From NCBI GenBank assembly GCA_000697055.1, contig JNDT01001964.1, forward strand, positions 1-49,106: a DNA stretch of 49,106 nt. The letters are read 5' to 3'. Shown piece after piece: positions 22,773 to 34,044 of this stretch. The notes below the pieces were generated by a model, which worked only from the letters and a program-made list of their open reading frames with translations, had not been told where the DNA came from and did not search any database. The first letter of the stretch is position 1; each line of letters opens with the position of its first letter. A program made the translations under genes and the position numbers. This stretch comes from Saksenaea vasiformis B4078 (Eukaryota; Mucoromycota; Mucoromycetes; Mucorales; Saksenaeaceae).

Positions 22773-24205
22773 ATGGATTCCAAAGCAGAGGGTCAGCGTC
22801 AGGTGATGCTGGAGAAAGCACGCCGAAAGATATATGAAGAATCAGAACGAGAACGTCAGAAGATCTCAAAGGTTTTTTTTTTTACTTCATTTATGTTTTT
22901 TGGGATGGATGGTGTTAACCACTTGGCATTAGCAAAATGAAGTGCGAGTTGGAGCAGATAAATTCGTTGCAACTACAACCGACATTGAATCACAACTGAA
23001 GAGCAGCACCATCGGTTTAACGGAGTTGAGGGATTATAGAAAGATCAAAGAGAATCTTGAGGAGCAGCAGCAACGAGAGGCGGCCAAAACAGCTCCATTA
23101 GGGTAAGCGATCCTTAAACTTTATGAATCATCTAATGTGATTTGTAGAGAGGAGAAGAAAAAGAAGAGAAAAAAGAAACAAATGATGAAGCTGTCGTTTG
23201 CAAACCATGACGAAGAGGAAGAAGAGGAACAACAAGAAGAGGCAGGAGAGGAGAAGGAAACAAATGACGCAGAGTCGTCAGGAGGAGAGGCGGGCAGCAA
23301 ACCGAAGAAACGTAGAATGTTGAAGGATCCTACCGTTGATACAAGCTTTTTACCCGATCGGGAAAGAGAGGAGAAAGAGCGACATGAGCGTGAAGAGCTA
23401 CGAAAAGAATGGTTGAGGAAGCAAGAAGAGATTAAAAGTGAGTCAGTGCATGGAGAGAGGGGATCGTGAGCAGATTCATACTCATGGGCTTCAGTCCTTA
23501 CTTTGCACAAACAGAGGAAACAATCAATATCACATACTCTTACTGGGATGGCAGTGGACACCGTAAAATGGTCCAGGTAAGAAGAAGAGAAAACACGCAA
23601 GCGCTTGGTGAAGGATATTGATATTCATTTTGCATAAAAGTGCAAGAAAGGAGATACAATCTCGCAATTCCTGGATGCCTGTCGTCAGCAATTTCCTGAA
23701 TTACGTGGTGTCAATGTAGATAACTTGCTTTATGTCAAGGAAGATGTGATCATCCCACATGTAAGTTGTTATAGATCGAGGACGTGCAATATGAAACTAA
23801 AACCGGTGAAACTAGCATTACACGTTTTATGATTTTATTATCAACAAAGCGCGCGGTAAATCTGGACCACTGTTCAACTTTGATGTCCACGACGATGTCC
23901 GATTAATCAACGACGCTACCGTGGAAAAAGATGAGGTATGTACAAAAAATGATGTGTAACCTGTTAACTCATTGCCTTTCTTATCTAGTCTCACGCAGGC
24001 AAGGTTGTGGAGAGAGGGTGGTATGAAAAGAATAAGCACATTTTCCCCGCTAGTCGGTGGGAAGTATTTGACCCGGAAAAGAACGTAAGTAGGCTTACTG
24101 CATCCATCTTGTTATCTAACGTCTTTTCATTAGTACGGCAAATACACGATTAAGGATAGTAAGAAAAGTTATACGAAACAAGGGCTGTTTGACTTCAATT
24201 TTTGA
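22773..24205 (+). CDS. XAP5/FAM50 family nuclear protein (8 exons)
   Basis: Conserved nuclear protein; FAM50A in humans associates with the spliceosome. Exons: 22773-22871, 22933-23102, 23148-23437, 23515-23576, 23641-23760, 23816-23935, 23989-24084, 24134-24205; 342 aa. The N-terminus is a basic coiled coil ([19 protein letters not shown]), then [21 protein letters not shown] Lys-rich block ([10 protein letters not shown]) and a Glu-rich block follow near residues 95-130. The conserved core is [14 protein letters not shown], then [61 protein letters not shown] and [20 protein letters not shown]. All are near-identical to the animal proteins. Introns are 45-77 nt. The stop is only 57 bp from the ATG of the next gene on the same strand, so the transcripts must nearly touch. 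Confidence 0.95.
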
Positions 24206-24262
24206 ACAGCGCTACTCTTAAAAGAAAAAGAAGAACAAATAAAACTTCACCTCATTTGTACA

Positions 24263-24967
24263 ATGAATCCTTGGTCTGGTAAAGCAGGTGCTTCAACGCA
24301 AAAGTCCATTCGACACGATGAAACCATCGCGTCCAGTAGTCGGTACACACCTGCTACAACATCAACAGAGAAGGATCATTTCCGAACAAATCACAACCAA
24401 GGGCCCGGGGGCCTGGACGACCAAGCATTTCAATCATTTGGCAAGTCCTCTGGCCCATTCCTTGGCCACCAGCAACAAGAACGACAACAACACTTTGAGC
24501 CGTTGCCCGGCGTACCGGCTGAGCATCCGAGTGATGGTGGGGAGGTGCTGGCGTTCCTTAACAGCACCAGTTACACGGATGAATTACATGCCGATGACAT
24601 GGATCCAAACTCCAGCAGTTACCGTTCTTACCGACATCAGTATGACCATGATCACAGCATTTCAGAGCAACAGAAACAGAGCCAGCTATCGCATTTTCTA
24701 GAAATGGAAGACATTGTTGCTTATTTGCAAGAACCACGCTATGTAGAGGAGGTTTATGGTCTTCCACCGCCGCTACAATCACTTATTAAGGAAGCACAGG
24801 AGGAAGTGCAGGATAATACACATCGTCCAAGGCAAGCAGTGGAGCGTTTGAGGATGATCCGGGAACACTTGGTGGGACGAACGCAAGGCAACGTCAAATC
24901 AGCCGTGCAACAAGCTTCCCAGATGGATGATATGGAGTGGGAATCAATTACTAAAAGTTTTAAATAA
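24263..24967 (+). CDS. Hypothetical protein, single exon, 234 aa
   Basis: An intact intronless frame starting MNPWSGKAGASTQKS. The first 150 residues are disordered, rich in Ser, Gln, His and Asp. Two short motifs resemble each other: GEVLAFLNSTSYTDELH (about residue 92) and EDIVAYLQEPRYVEEVYG (about residue 148). Both have the form (D/E)-x-(L/V)-A-(F/Y)-L-(N/Q)-x-x-x-Y-x-(D/E)-(E)-(L/V), suggesting an internal duplication of a small binding motif. The C-terminus is helical and charged (QSLIKEAQEEVQDN, ERLRMIREHLVGR). No membrane segment. I do not recognise the family. It sits 57 bp downstream of the FAM50 gene. Confidence 0.7.
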   Translation: MNPWSGKAGASTQKSIRHDETIASSSRYTPATTSTEKDHFRTNHNQGPGGLDDQAFQSFGKSSGPFLGHQQQERQQHFEPLPGVPAEHPSDGGEVLAFLNSTSYTDELHADDMDPNSSSYRSYRHQYDHDHSISEQQKQSQLSHFLEMEDIVAYLQEPRYVEEVYGLPPPLQSLIKEAQEEVQDNTHRPRQAVERLRMIREHLVGRTQGNVKSAVQQASQMDDMEWESITKSFK

Positions 24968-27623
24968 ATCACATGTTGGAAATCCTGAAGCATCGGAATT
25001 AAGCCATATTCTTTCCCTGATCAAATGATGATGATGCTTAACAAAATAGGGGTTGTCTATGATAAAGTTAGAAATCAATAAGCAGGGAAGCATACGCCAC
25101 AAAAACATAAACTGACGTGCTTTTTATTTCACAATCATAAGAACGATCACATTGCTGTTCACTGAATGAAATTTTTACGCTAATCCATATGCATTTTGCA
25201 TCTGTGGAGAAGGAAGGGATTAAGTACGCGATCATTAGTAATGAAATGACTACTCACACTTACAGTGATTTGGTTCTCAATGGACAGCTTTCTACTTACT
25301 TATCCACAAAAGAATCCGGCCGTGCATCACCGTCGTGACCAGGCGGATTGACATGGAAAGAAATATCTAGAAAAGCACCGACCAGTGATAGAAGCACCGC
25401 AGAAGATTTGAAGCTATTATGAAAGGTGAGTGATGCTGAGTGCAACGTTATTTAGTAAGGATGCCATCATAGCCCACACGTAGTTCGAAATTGAGTTCAT
25501 GCAGGCTAAACAATAGGTAAAAAGAGTACGAGCAATACTGTAGACGGGTAGGTAGACATCTCTACCGGGGTGCTTTGTGAGAACTGATCCGCAAGAAAAA
25601 AGTTAGTGTTCCGTCACAAGCCGTAATCTAAATCAGATAACAGGACCTATCTGACGAAACACATCACAACACGGAAGGAAATAGAATGTAAATATTATTG
25701 TATAAGAAATTAACTTCCCAGTGCAAGACTTAGTTGCAGTGGACGCAAAATAATTCAAACCTGACGCGGAACTACACCAAAGAATCCGTGATGTTCTGCA
25801 GTTACACATACAAATACTAATCCGCGTGGATTAAGCTTAAACTATATTCTAAAAGAGGGTCAATTTGATATCTTCGTTTATGCGGGATTAAAAACAAGAA
25901 ATGTGAGCTTTCTAGGTGAGGCTTATTCTAATAAGTGCTGAAAGCTGTTGAGCGAAAGGCTTTGAGAGACTAATTTATTCCTGTGGGTGCATCCACGACA
26001 GCGTCCTCTTTTCTTAATCAAACTCGCACAACAGTACTAGGAAAGCGGTTTTCTCCTCTATTCCTTCGCTATTGACGGTGGATCAGCGTTGTTGTAAATG
26101 TTCCTTCTCCGAGTTCATTATGCATAGACCTTCGAATTCACGATCTGGTTCGAAAGTGGAATGCCAGGCAGGTTCTTTCTTTTCCATCTTTGTCATCCTG
26201 CTTATTGTTAAGGTTTTTCCGGCATCCTTCTGCAGAAGAAAAGAAAACGAAGTCGTGCATGATCATCCACCGCCGCCGGAAAGTTGGATGGCGCGAACGG
26301 GGAAAGGAAGGAAAAAAAAAGCCATATGATTACCATGTGATTGTACTTAACTAGGTTTTCAAAGGGTGTAGTACCCAAGGTCATCTGTTGTAATAGCCCT
26401 TTCTTTAATACCAACTGCGTGAGAAACACAGACTGTAAGGCAAATGACGTTTTGATTCAACTCGCAGCGGGCCTATTGGTAACGCGAACAGAAACAGTTT
26501 TGTTTTCAAGGAGTAAGATGGTCTCTACCTTCTAACAAGTTAAACTATGCTATTCCTCTTCTACATGGATATTGCAGGTTAGGCAGCATTGAATTCGTTT
26601 CTATATAGTTTATAATGCTAAGGGAGAGTAATGCGATAATGCATATCAAACGCTCTTCTAGGTTTAAAGCATTGCAAAGCAGATGTATCAGATGATAAGA
26701 CCGAAACTGAGGGACATCCGGGAGCAATTGCTTCAGATAGAATCTAACAGATGTTCCTCTATCGCATTGAACATTTATAGCAATGTTTGATATAGTAGTT
26801 ACTGTGTGTAGGCCTCTTGGAGATTCTCTAGAACATTCGCCACCTGCATAAATCTCGCGTATCCACGTGTCTCCGTTCCACCCCTTTTCCAAAACATTTT
26901 TCCTCAATTAGGGATATGTAGTACCTGCACCAAGCAAACTATCGTGTTGATTGATCCGGTATATCGGAACATTAAAAAGCGAGCGGACATTAAGTAACGT
27001 TTATGGGCTGATACTAGGAAGTTATTGAACGAGAAGCTACTTCTGGTGAACACACTTTGGGAAGGAAATGGCACGCAGCTATGAACGTTGAGTCAATGTA
27101 TGAGCTACTTTTCAACATAGGGCTGTTTTGGGGTTCACACTAGGCGATTCATAAGTTATATGTGAAAAAAAAGAAGAGATCCAGTCATTATGACTGGTCT
27201 GTTGTCATTGTGTAAACATTGACGAGAGATCAACTGGATGGTGGATAAACAATAGGGCTTGTGGAACGTAGAATCCATTGATCTCGCTTGCACTTTTCGC
27301 CTTGTCAGTTCCCAAAACCTCTTCGCTTATTACTTTTGTCTAAGTTACGTTGGAGAGACGATAATTGTATTCATGCGATAGAAGGTGTGTCCTTACATAG
27401 AAGGTGTAGCCAGGGCAACGAATAAGATTTTTTGTTTTCTTCACAAACCATCGTCAGTGGTGCAAATAAAGAAAGTCCGCCTAGATGTGTTAAACGGGAT
27501 TGATCGGAGATCGCTGATTCGTCGCACGAAAAAAAAAGTGTAAAATTTTCAGCCATAAATGGGATTGTTATCCAGAGTGGCAAATTTCTTCCTCTTTCTT
27601 TTCTTTTCCTTCCATCTTAGAAG
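24968..27623. other. Gene-poor interval
   Basis: No gene is supported over about 2.65 kb apart from the repeat copy near 25.4-25.8 kb. A 120-codon minus frame (26545-26907) and an 85-codon plus frame (26072-26329) have no motif, splice partner or clear composition signal. Confidence 0.5.
25440..25790 (-). repeat. Copy D of the local dispersed repeat
   Basis: In the plus reading the landmarks gttcgaa...gcaggctaaa, gacatctctaccggggtgcttt, the A-run after gcaag, and gcaagacttag...gcaaaataattc follow in the same order as in copy A and in copy C (12240-12560). The copy is strongly diverged and internally deleted. No coding capacity. Confidence 0.6.
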
Positions 27624-29383
27624 ATGCGTGCAAAATCCCCAGACGTTGACGAGTCAGCATCACATACCTCTTCCATTTCTCAGACGCCTACAGAAACTAC
27701 TCCTTTAGTTCCTAGCAAATTATCGGATGAAGATCAGGAAACAACTTGGGCTATCGAATTCCGTTGGCTTCTTTGTAACAGTTTGCCTGTCATTGGAACT
27801 TATCTGCTCCAAAACTCATTGCAACTCGCTAGTATTTTCACTTTAGGCCATTTGGTAAGATTGCTTATCCTTATCATATCATTATGACTCATTCGAAATA
27901 TAGGGTCCTACTGAGTTAGCAGCCTCTGCCCTGGCTAGTATGTTCGCTAATGTTTCTGCTTGGAGGTATATTTTTACAAATCCGACCATTTTTTTTTCTT
28001 GTTCTTTTATTCTAATTACCTAATAGTGTTGCGTTTGGAACTGCGACTGCGCTTGATACGTTATGCTCTCAGGCATGGACAGGTGCCAAGGATAAGACCT
28101 TGGTGGGTGTCCACCTTCAACGAGCCTTAATTATTCTTGGCTTAATGTTTATACCCATTGCCTGTGTTTGGTGGAACGCTACTCGCATTCTCCTAGCATT
28201 GAACCAAGAACCTGAATTAGCGGTGCATGCAGGTAAAATAAATAAAAAAAGAAAAAAAAGAAAAACAAATGGGATCAAACCGAACCACCGGAACCACTCA
28301 CTCTTTTGTTGCTAGGCTTGTTTTTACGAATCTTACTCTTGGGTGCCCCTGCCTTTATTGCATTTGAGGCGATCAAGAAATTCTTGCAGGCTCAGGGTAT
28401 CATGAAAGCATCGACCTATGTTCTTATGGTTGCTTCGCCACTGAATTTCGGTATGAACTACATGCTGGTTTACTGCGAACCATTTAAGCTGGGATACATT
28501 GGTGCCCCTTTGGCCACCAGTATTAGCTATTGGTTGATGTTTATCATGTTGCTTGCTTACATTAAATACGTGGACGGAAAGAAGGCTTGGGGTGGATGGA
28601 CCCGGGAATGTTTAACCGATTTGTGGCCTTTCCTGCGTTTGGCAATACCCGGGATTTTGATGGTCTGTTCGGAATGGTGGGCCTTTGAAATTTCGGCCTT
28701 AGCGGGTGAGTCATGATGAACCTAATTTTCTTTTGCGCTGTCTCTTATCTCTTACCTCATTTCCTATAGCTTCTTATCTTGGTACGGTCAACCTTGCCGC
28801 GCAATCGATCCTACTTACATCGGGTTCGGCTACCTACACCATTCCTTTCGGTATTTCTGTTGCTGCTTCCAATCGTGTCGGTAATGCCCTCGGTGCGGGT
28901 ATGGCAATGAAAGCGAAATATGCTTCGACAATGGCATTGATGTTTGCTGTTGGGTTCGGATCCCTCAACTCGCTCTTTTTCTTTACAACCCGTTCCTTCT
29001 TTGGATATCTTTTCACCTCCGACATCGACGTGGTTCAACGAGTTGCTCATATTTTGCCGTTGTGTGCGTTATTCCAGGTGGCTGATGGTTTAGCTGGTGT
29101 ATGTGGTGGAGTTATTCGTGGACTTGGACGACAGAAGGTTGCGGCTTATATCAATTTGTTGGCTTATTATGTTATTGCTCTTCCTTTGGGTTTAGCATTG
29201 ACATTCAAAGCCAACTGGGAACTCACAGGATTGTGGGTCGGATTAACATTGGCATTGTTTTTGGCATCGGGTGGTGAAGTACTCTTCCTGTTGATGATTG
29301 ACTGGCTCAGTGAGGCAAGAAGAACGATGGAACGTGTACACAGAGAAGAAGTCAAGTTGCACGATGCCATTTTAGAAGATTAA
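27624..29383 (+). CDS. MATE family efflux transporter, copy 1 (5 exons)
   Basis: Multidrug and toxin extrusion (MatE) membrane transporter, expected to export organic compounds by cation antiport. Exons: 27624-27854, 27904-27965, 28027-28232, 28316-28705, 28770-29383; 500 aa. A polar N-terminal tail of about 50 residues (TPTETTPLVPSK) precedes about 12 hydrophobic helices. Family marks are SLPVIGTYLLQNSL, DTLCSQAWTGAKDKTLVGVH, FLQAQGIMKASTYVLM, YTIPFGISVAASNRVGNALG and GVCGGVIRGLGRQK. The CSQAWGA-type and RVGNALGAG-type motifs are the classic MATE signatures. The end is a charged tail (EEVKLHDAILED). It forms a tandem pair with the gene 0.9 kb downstream; exon 4 has the same 390-nt length in both. 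The intron after NVSAW (61 nt) is absent from copy 2. The TTPLV motif before helix 1 resembles a dileucine-like sorting signal, which is inference. Confidence 0.94.
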
Positions 29384-30167
29384 GGGATATCCCATCATGG
29401 TAACTTCTTCCCACACTCACTTACCTTACCCCATATACTTCAAAACACACACGCACACACCTAGTAATTTATTTTTCTCTTCGATTTTCCTCCCTGTTTC
29501 TTTATTCTTTTCGCATGCATCTTGTATTACTTTTTTTTCTCTTTCTTTATCAACCTAGTTGATTTACATCATGTTTGTTGTTACCCGTCACAATTCCTAT
29601 TTTCTTTCTCCTTCCTTTTTATATTTAAAAAATACGGAAGGTCAGAATAAAACAATACATATAAAAACAAGTGCGTTGTGTGCACGAGAGACCGAAAGGG
29701 GGGGGGGAGGAACTTCTGCTTGCAAGGTCTGTGTAACAGTGACTCAGCTTGTAGTTCACATGCGTCTGTGTACATTACACAAAAAGAGATGACAATTTGA
29801 TCGCTAGGTCGCACAGAGTAGACGTATCATGAGGTTCGACTTGTAAATAGGTGTTTATAATCTACTCCTTGAACAGAGGATAAGTACCTTTTCTATCAAA
29901 CAAGAGACTATCTCTTTGAGTTCGGGGGAACGTACGCAATTGTTCAGGCAGGAGTTTCCATTTCTGGAATTTTATTTCAATTACTGTTTTTGGAATCCAA
30001 ACAAGGGACTTTTCCCGATGAACAGTCCGTTTTTTTTTACGCCTTTTTTTTCTCTCTCCGTGGGTTGGGCGCAGTTTCTTTGTATGATTGAAACTGGAAT
30101 ATGTCTCCTTTCTGTTTCTCCCTCAATTGTTTTGGTGTGACCCAGAAAAAAAAATGTGACGTTCTCT

Positions 30168-30176
30168 TATATATAA
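30168..30176 (+). promoter_or_regulatory. TATA box of MATE copy 2
   Basis: TATATATAA, 87 bp upstream of the start codon and followed by a CT-rich leader, the usual layout of fungal promoters. Confidence 0.5.
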
Positions 30177-30228
30177 GTAGCTACATGTGTCATTCTTATG
30201 CTCGTTCCTTCTTTCTTTCTCTATCTGT

Positions 30229-30250
30229 CTCTCTCTCTCTCTCTCTCTCT
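30229..30250 (+). repeat. (CT)11 microsatellite in the 5' leader of MATE copy 2
   Basis: Perfect CT dinucleotide run ending 12 bp before the ATG. Such tracts are length-variable and may affect transcription start or leader length. Confidence 0.85.
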
Positions 30251-30262
30251 TCCTTCATAGTC

Positions 30263-31941
30263 ATGAATACTCGGAAACCATTCACAGAAGACGCAGGTTC
30301 TAGTGTTCCTTCAATACCAACAGAAAGAACTCCTCTGGTTCAAAGTCATGATGACAAACCGTCATGGTCAGTTGAATTTCGTTGGCTTCTTCATAATAGT
30401 CTTCCTATCATTGGAACCTATTTGCTGGAGCATTCATTACAAATTGCCAGTATATTTACACTCGGCCATCTGGTATACTATCAATCAACTTTCTTTTTTT
30501 TTTTTTTGACAATCAAAGAAATACATGGTCATTGACATATGAAAAAAAAAAGGGTCCCACAGAATTGGCTGCTGCCACACTTGCAACGATGTTTGCTAAT
30601 GTATCAGCCATGAGCGTTGCTTTTGGTATGACTACAGCTCTCGATACACTTTGCTCTCAGGCATGGACAGGTGCCAAGGACAAGACACTTGTCGGTGTCC
30701 ATCTTCAAAGAGCATTGTTGGTTTTAGGTCTCACATACATACCTATTGCTATTGTTTGGTGGAACGCTGGTCGCATTCTGCTGGCCATGGGGCAGGACCC
30801 AGCGTTAGCAATGAACGCCGGTAAATCTAATTTTTCGATACCTAAGATTGGAATAACAAACATGCAAAATACAGGTCTCTTTCTACGAATTCTTGTTTTC
30901 GGCGCACCGCCATTTATCGCTTTTGAAGCTGTCAAAAAATTCTTGCAAGCGCAGGGCATTATGAAAGCCTCGACGTACGTTTTGCTCATCGCATCACCAC
31001 TGAATTTCGGCATGAATTACGTACTTGTCTACTGCAAGCCTTTCGCGCTTGGTTTTGTTGGCGCTCCTGTGGCTACTGGTATTAGCTACTGGCTTATGCT
31101 TCTCATGCTGGTCAGCTACGTCAAATATGTCGACGGCAAAGAAGCCTGGGGTGGTTGGAGTCGCGAATGTCTTACCGACCTGTGGACTTTTGTGCGCTTA
31201 GCTGTTCCAGGTGCCATCATGGTATGCACCGAGTGGTGGGCCTTTGAAATCACTGCACTAGCAGGTAACAAAGAGGCTCTGTTCCCCTCCTTTTTTTTTC
31301 TCATGATGTGTGATTCTATGCATGATGTAGCTTCCTACCTTAGCACCGTCGATTTGGCCGCTCAGTCGATTATGTTCACCCTTACGACGACCACCTACAC
31401 CATTCCTTTTGGTATCTCTGTTGCAGCATCCAATCGCGTTGGCAATGCTTTGGGCGAGGGAAGAGCAAAGAAAGCAAAGTATGCATCTATGATGGCATTG
31501 TATTTTGCAGTTGCGTTTGGTTCGCTCAATTCTATCTTTTGCTTAACCACTCGTTCCTTCTTTGGCTACCTCTTTACGTCGGATATGGATGTTGTCGAGC
31601 GTGTTGCGCATGTGTTGCCGCTGTGCGCCATTTTCCAGATTAACGACGGTCTCGCGGGTGTTTGCGGTGGCGTGATTCGCGGCTTAGGCCGGCAAAAGAT
31701 TGCAGCTTATATCAACGTGATCGCCTACTACATTGTTGCTTTGCCGTTTGGATTGCTATTGACATTCAAGGCCAATTGGGCACTCACTGGATTGTGGGTT
31801 GGACTGACAGTAGCTCTATTTTTAGCTTCAGCCCTCGAGGTCATTTACTTGTTTATGGTGGACTGGTACGGTGAAGCCAAACGCACAGTTGAAAACCTCC
31901 GAGCAGAAGAATTCAAGGCATCACAAGCATCAGAAGACTAA
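30263..31941 (+). CDS. MATE family efflux transporter, copy 2 (4 exons)
   Basis: Close paralogue of the gene at 27.6 kb with the same predicted role in export. Exons by alignment to copy 1: 30263-30472, 30553-30820, 30875-31264, 31331-31941; 492 aa. The N-terminal tail keeps TERTPLVQS. Helices and signatures are conserved: DTLCSQAWTGAKDKTLVGVH, FLQAQGIMKASTYVLLIA, YTIPFGISVAASNRVGNALG, GVCGGVIRGLGRQK. It lacks the intron after NVSA present in copy 1. Both later introns (54 and 66 nt) are multiples of three with no in-frame stop, so an unspliced message stays open: the frame runs unbroken from 30532 to 31941. Splicing is still favoured, since the borders (CG^GTAAAT...ATACAG; AG^GTAACA...GATGTAG) sit exactly where copy 1 has introns with stops, and the inserts have no counterpart there. 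Confidence 0.94.
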
Positions 31942-32437
31942 CTCACGACCATCCACTTTAGCAAATGTAAGCCTCTGAAGAGATTTTTTTTTAAAAAAAA
32001 AAAAGAAGAATTGTGTAGTGATAGCTGTAGATCCGTCCTTCCTATTCATGATATCCTTTGTCATTTAGCAGAGTTTCCCTTTTTTTTCTTCCTTTCCTAA
32101 ATAAAACATAGCGCCGTATTTTCTGCAAAAACATAAAAAAAATCGCACTTTTAAGAAATACATGCATGCACATGGATTGTCGCAGAAACGTATAGAAAGT
32201 CCTTTTTTACTTTTCGGTGTCATCCAACGATCACACTTCTTGAAACGCTCTTTTTTTGCTATTTGATCTCGTACTCATACTCATACGGGATGAAGATCAG
32301 TCATCAGATAAATCAACCTGGATGAGAAAGAAAAGCCCATCCCATTCATACCTAGTGTTTATTTTCACTGTGCGTAGAACCATGCCGGTAATGACCTGAA
32401 TAAGGATATCCCAGACAAATCGATCTTTCTGAAACCA

Positions 32438-32629
32438 AAAGGCGCAACTATGTTGTCATCCAATTGTTTGAAGTAAGGGCATTTGCTAATACTTCCATCT
32501 TATCGTCTTGATAAGGGAGATATCAAATCCTTGTGAAGTAAGTTTATCTAACCTACTCCCCTTATTTTTTTCTGCTCAATTAAAATGACAGGATGTGTGT
32601 AAAACTGTCCCTGATGGAGTTGCGCCTTT
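32438..32629. repeat. 12-bp perfect inverted repeat enclosing 168 bp
   Basis: aaaggcgcaact at 32438-32449 is the exact reverse complement of agttgcgccttt at 32618-32629. The enclosed sequence and the next 130 bp contain further short self-complementary parts (for example ccgctttctgcgg near 32740). This could be the closing helix of a structured RNA, but no known RNA family was recognised. Confidence 0.4.
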
Positions 32630-32784
32630 CATGGTCCTAGGAGGGAAGGTTACAGGCGGAGTCTGATACTTTCGGATTATCGCTTGTCTCTGCTTAGGGT
32701 GGGGACAAGGAAACCCGGGTGGATCGTATCACAGGTGCCGCTTTCTGCGGAAAAGCGAAAGGCAGCCATATGCAAGATAATCTG

Positions 32785-32820
32785 TTAATAAGAGTAAAAG
32801 CTATTTAGCTTACTCTTATT
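32785..32820. repeat. AT-rich hairpin (aataagagta...tactcttatt)
   Basis: Near-perfect palindrome: aataagagtaaaagcta pairs with tagcttactcttatt across a 2-3 nt loop with a two-base bulge. Its role is unknown; it could be a terminator-like hairpin or a small foldback remnant. Confidence 0.6.
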
Positions 32821-34044
32821 GCGTAGTTACTTGCCAATCGGACAAAGGACCAAAATAAGCTAAACTTGTTTACGCCCCAATCTTTTTAGCTTGTGAAAAA
32901 TTTCAACTTGATAGCCATTCCTAGCATGTACTCTATTTTCCTCTATCTCTTGATAACGGAATATCTAGAATTTGACATGCTGCTCTCTGCCGAGTTTGGT
33001 TCCCATAGGAAAGTTCAGAAATGCAGTGACACCTTTCTTTTACTTTCCAAAAATGAAAAACGCCGCAAACAGAGAATGTCGTAACTTTGTAGTACAAGAA
33101 AGTTTTTTTCATGTTTGAGATCACCCCCTGTGTTTCATTTTCGTATAGGGAAATTTGCCGTGGCTCGATTTAGTTGACAGTGTCTCATCATCTTCAATAA
33201 GGCCCTCTTTCCGGAAGATGCTATTTCAATCTCGCCCATCCACATCCCGGCCAACATGACACAGACTGTGATGAAGTAACTCCGCCATTGCTATACTCTT
33301 TGCATAAGAAAGTCGACATGTCCAATGTGTACCGTCTTGGAGGAAACGTGCGCCACACACACATACTTCCTTGAGCTCATGTCGCACGATAATCATTCTC
33401 TTGCTGTTGCTCGTTCGGATATTTATTTCTTTTGATTCCGCCGTGGGATGAACGGTTGATCAAAGTACCCCTTGAACCTTGTCATGTCATACGACATTCC
33501 CATTTGTCCCATTGTTACTGTTCCTATATTGATAACTCATTCTAGAGAAAACTTTGATTTCCGGGCTTGAACTCAGCTGCATGTAGACCTTCCGTTCCAC
33601 TAGTGACCTTACGCTTCTTCATTGGGAGCTAACTCCCAACACATCGTACAATACTACTGTTTATTGAACAGTGTGTTATTTTTTGATGCATATAAAGGAA
33701 GTGTGCGCTCATCTACCGATAAAAACAAGTTATTATTTGTGGGCAATGTAGCAGTCTTACAGTAGGAAGATGCAGTCGCTCTTTATTGTTTTTTTCAGAT
33801 TGCTGATTCGCTAATCAATTACATGTGTTCATAAGGATTGCTTAAAGCAATTGTGAAGAGCAGACTTAATGATGGGCATCTTTTTGGGATTGCGATGAAT
33901 TCACAACTCCGGCAGGTTTGGGCCTGGGATAGTCACATACATCGGTTGAAAGAAAAAAAAAAGTGTGAAGCACACACACCACACCATCGCGTGAGCCTGA
34001 AATTCGACCTCCATCCCGTCGACTTTATTTATCAGAATAGAACC

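Larger units (their letters stand above)
29384..30262. other. Intergenic region of the MATE pair with copy 2 promoter
   Basis: Pyrimidine-rich 3' flank of copy 1 followed by the copy 2 promoter. A TATATATAA box lies at 30168-30176, 87 bp before the ATG of copy 2, and a (CT)11 microsatellite at 30229-30250 sits in its presumed 5' leader. No other feature seen. Confidence 0.5.
31942..34044. other. Intergenic, no supported protein gene
   Basis: About 2.1 kb. The first part is an A/T-rich 3' flank. From about 32390 to 32830 the base composition is more mixed and two inverted repeats stand out (listed separately). From 32890 to 34044 only short frames occur. A TATAAAG near 33691 may belong to the eIF2B gene, though it lies about 350 bp from its ATG. 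Confidence 0.45.

Noticed and set aside
26100..26165. ggttcgaaagtgg as a tRNA B box
   Set aside because: No matching A box or cloverleaf can be folded around it.
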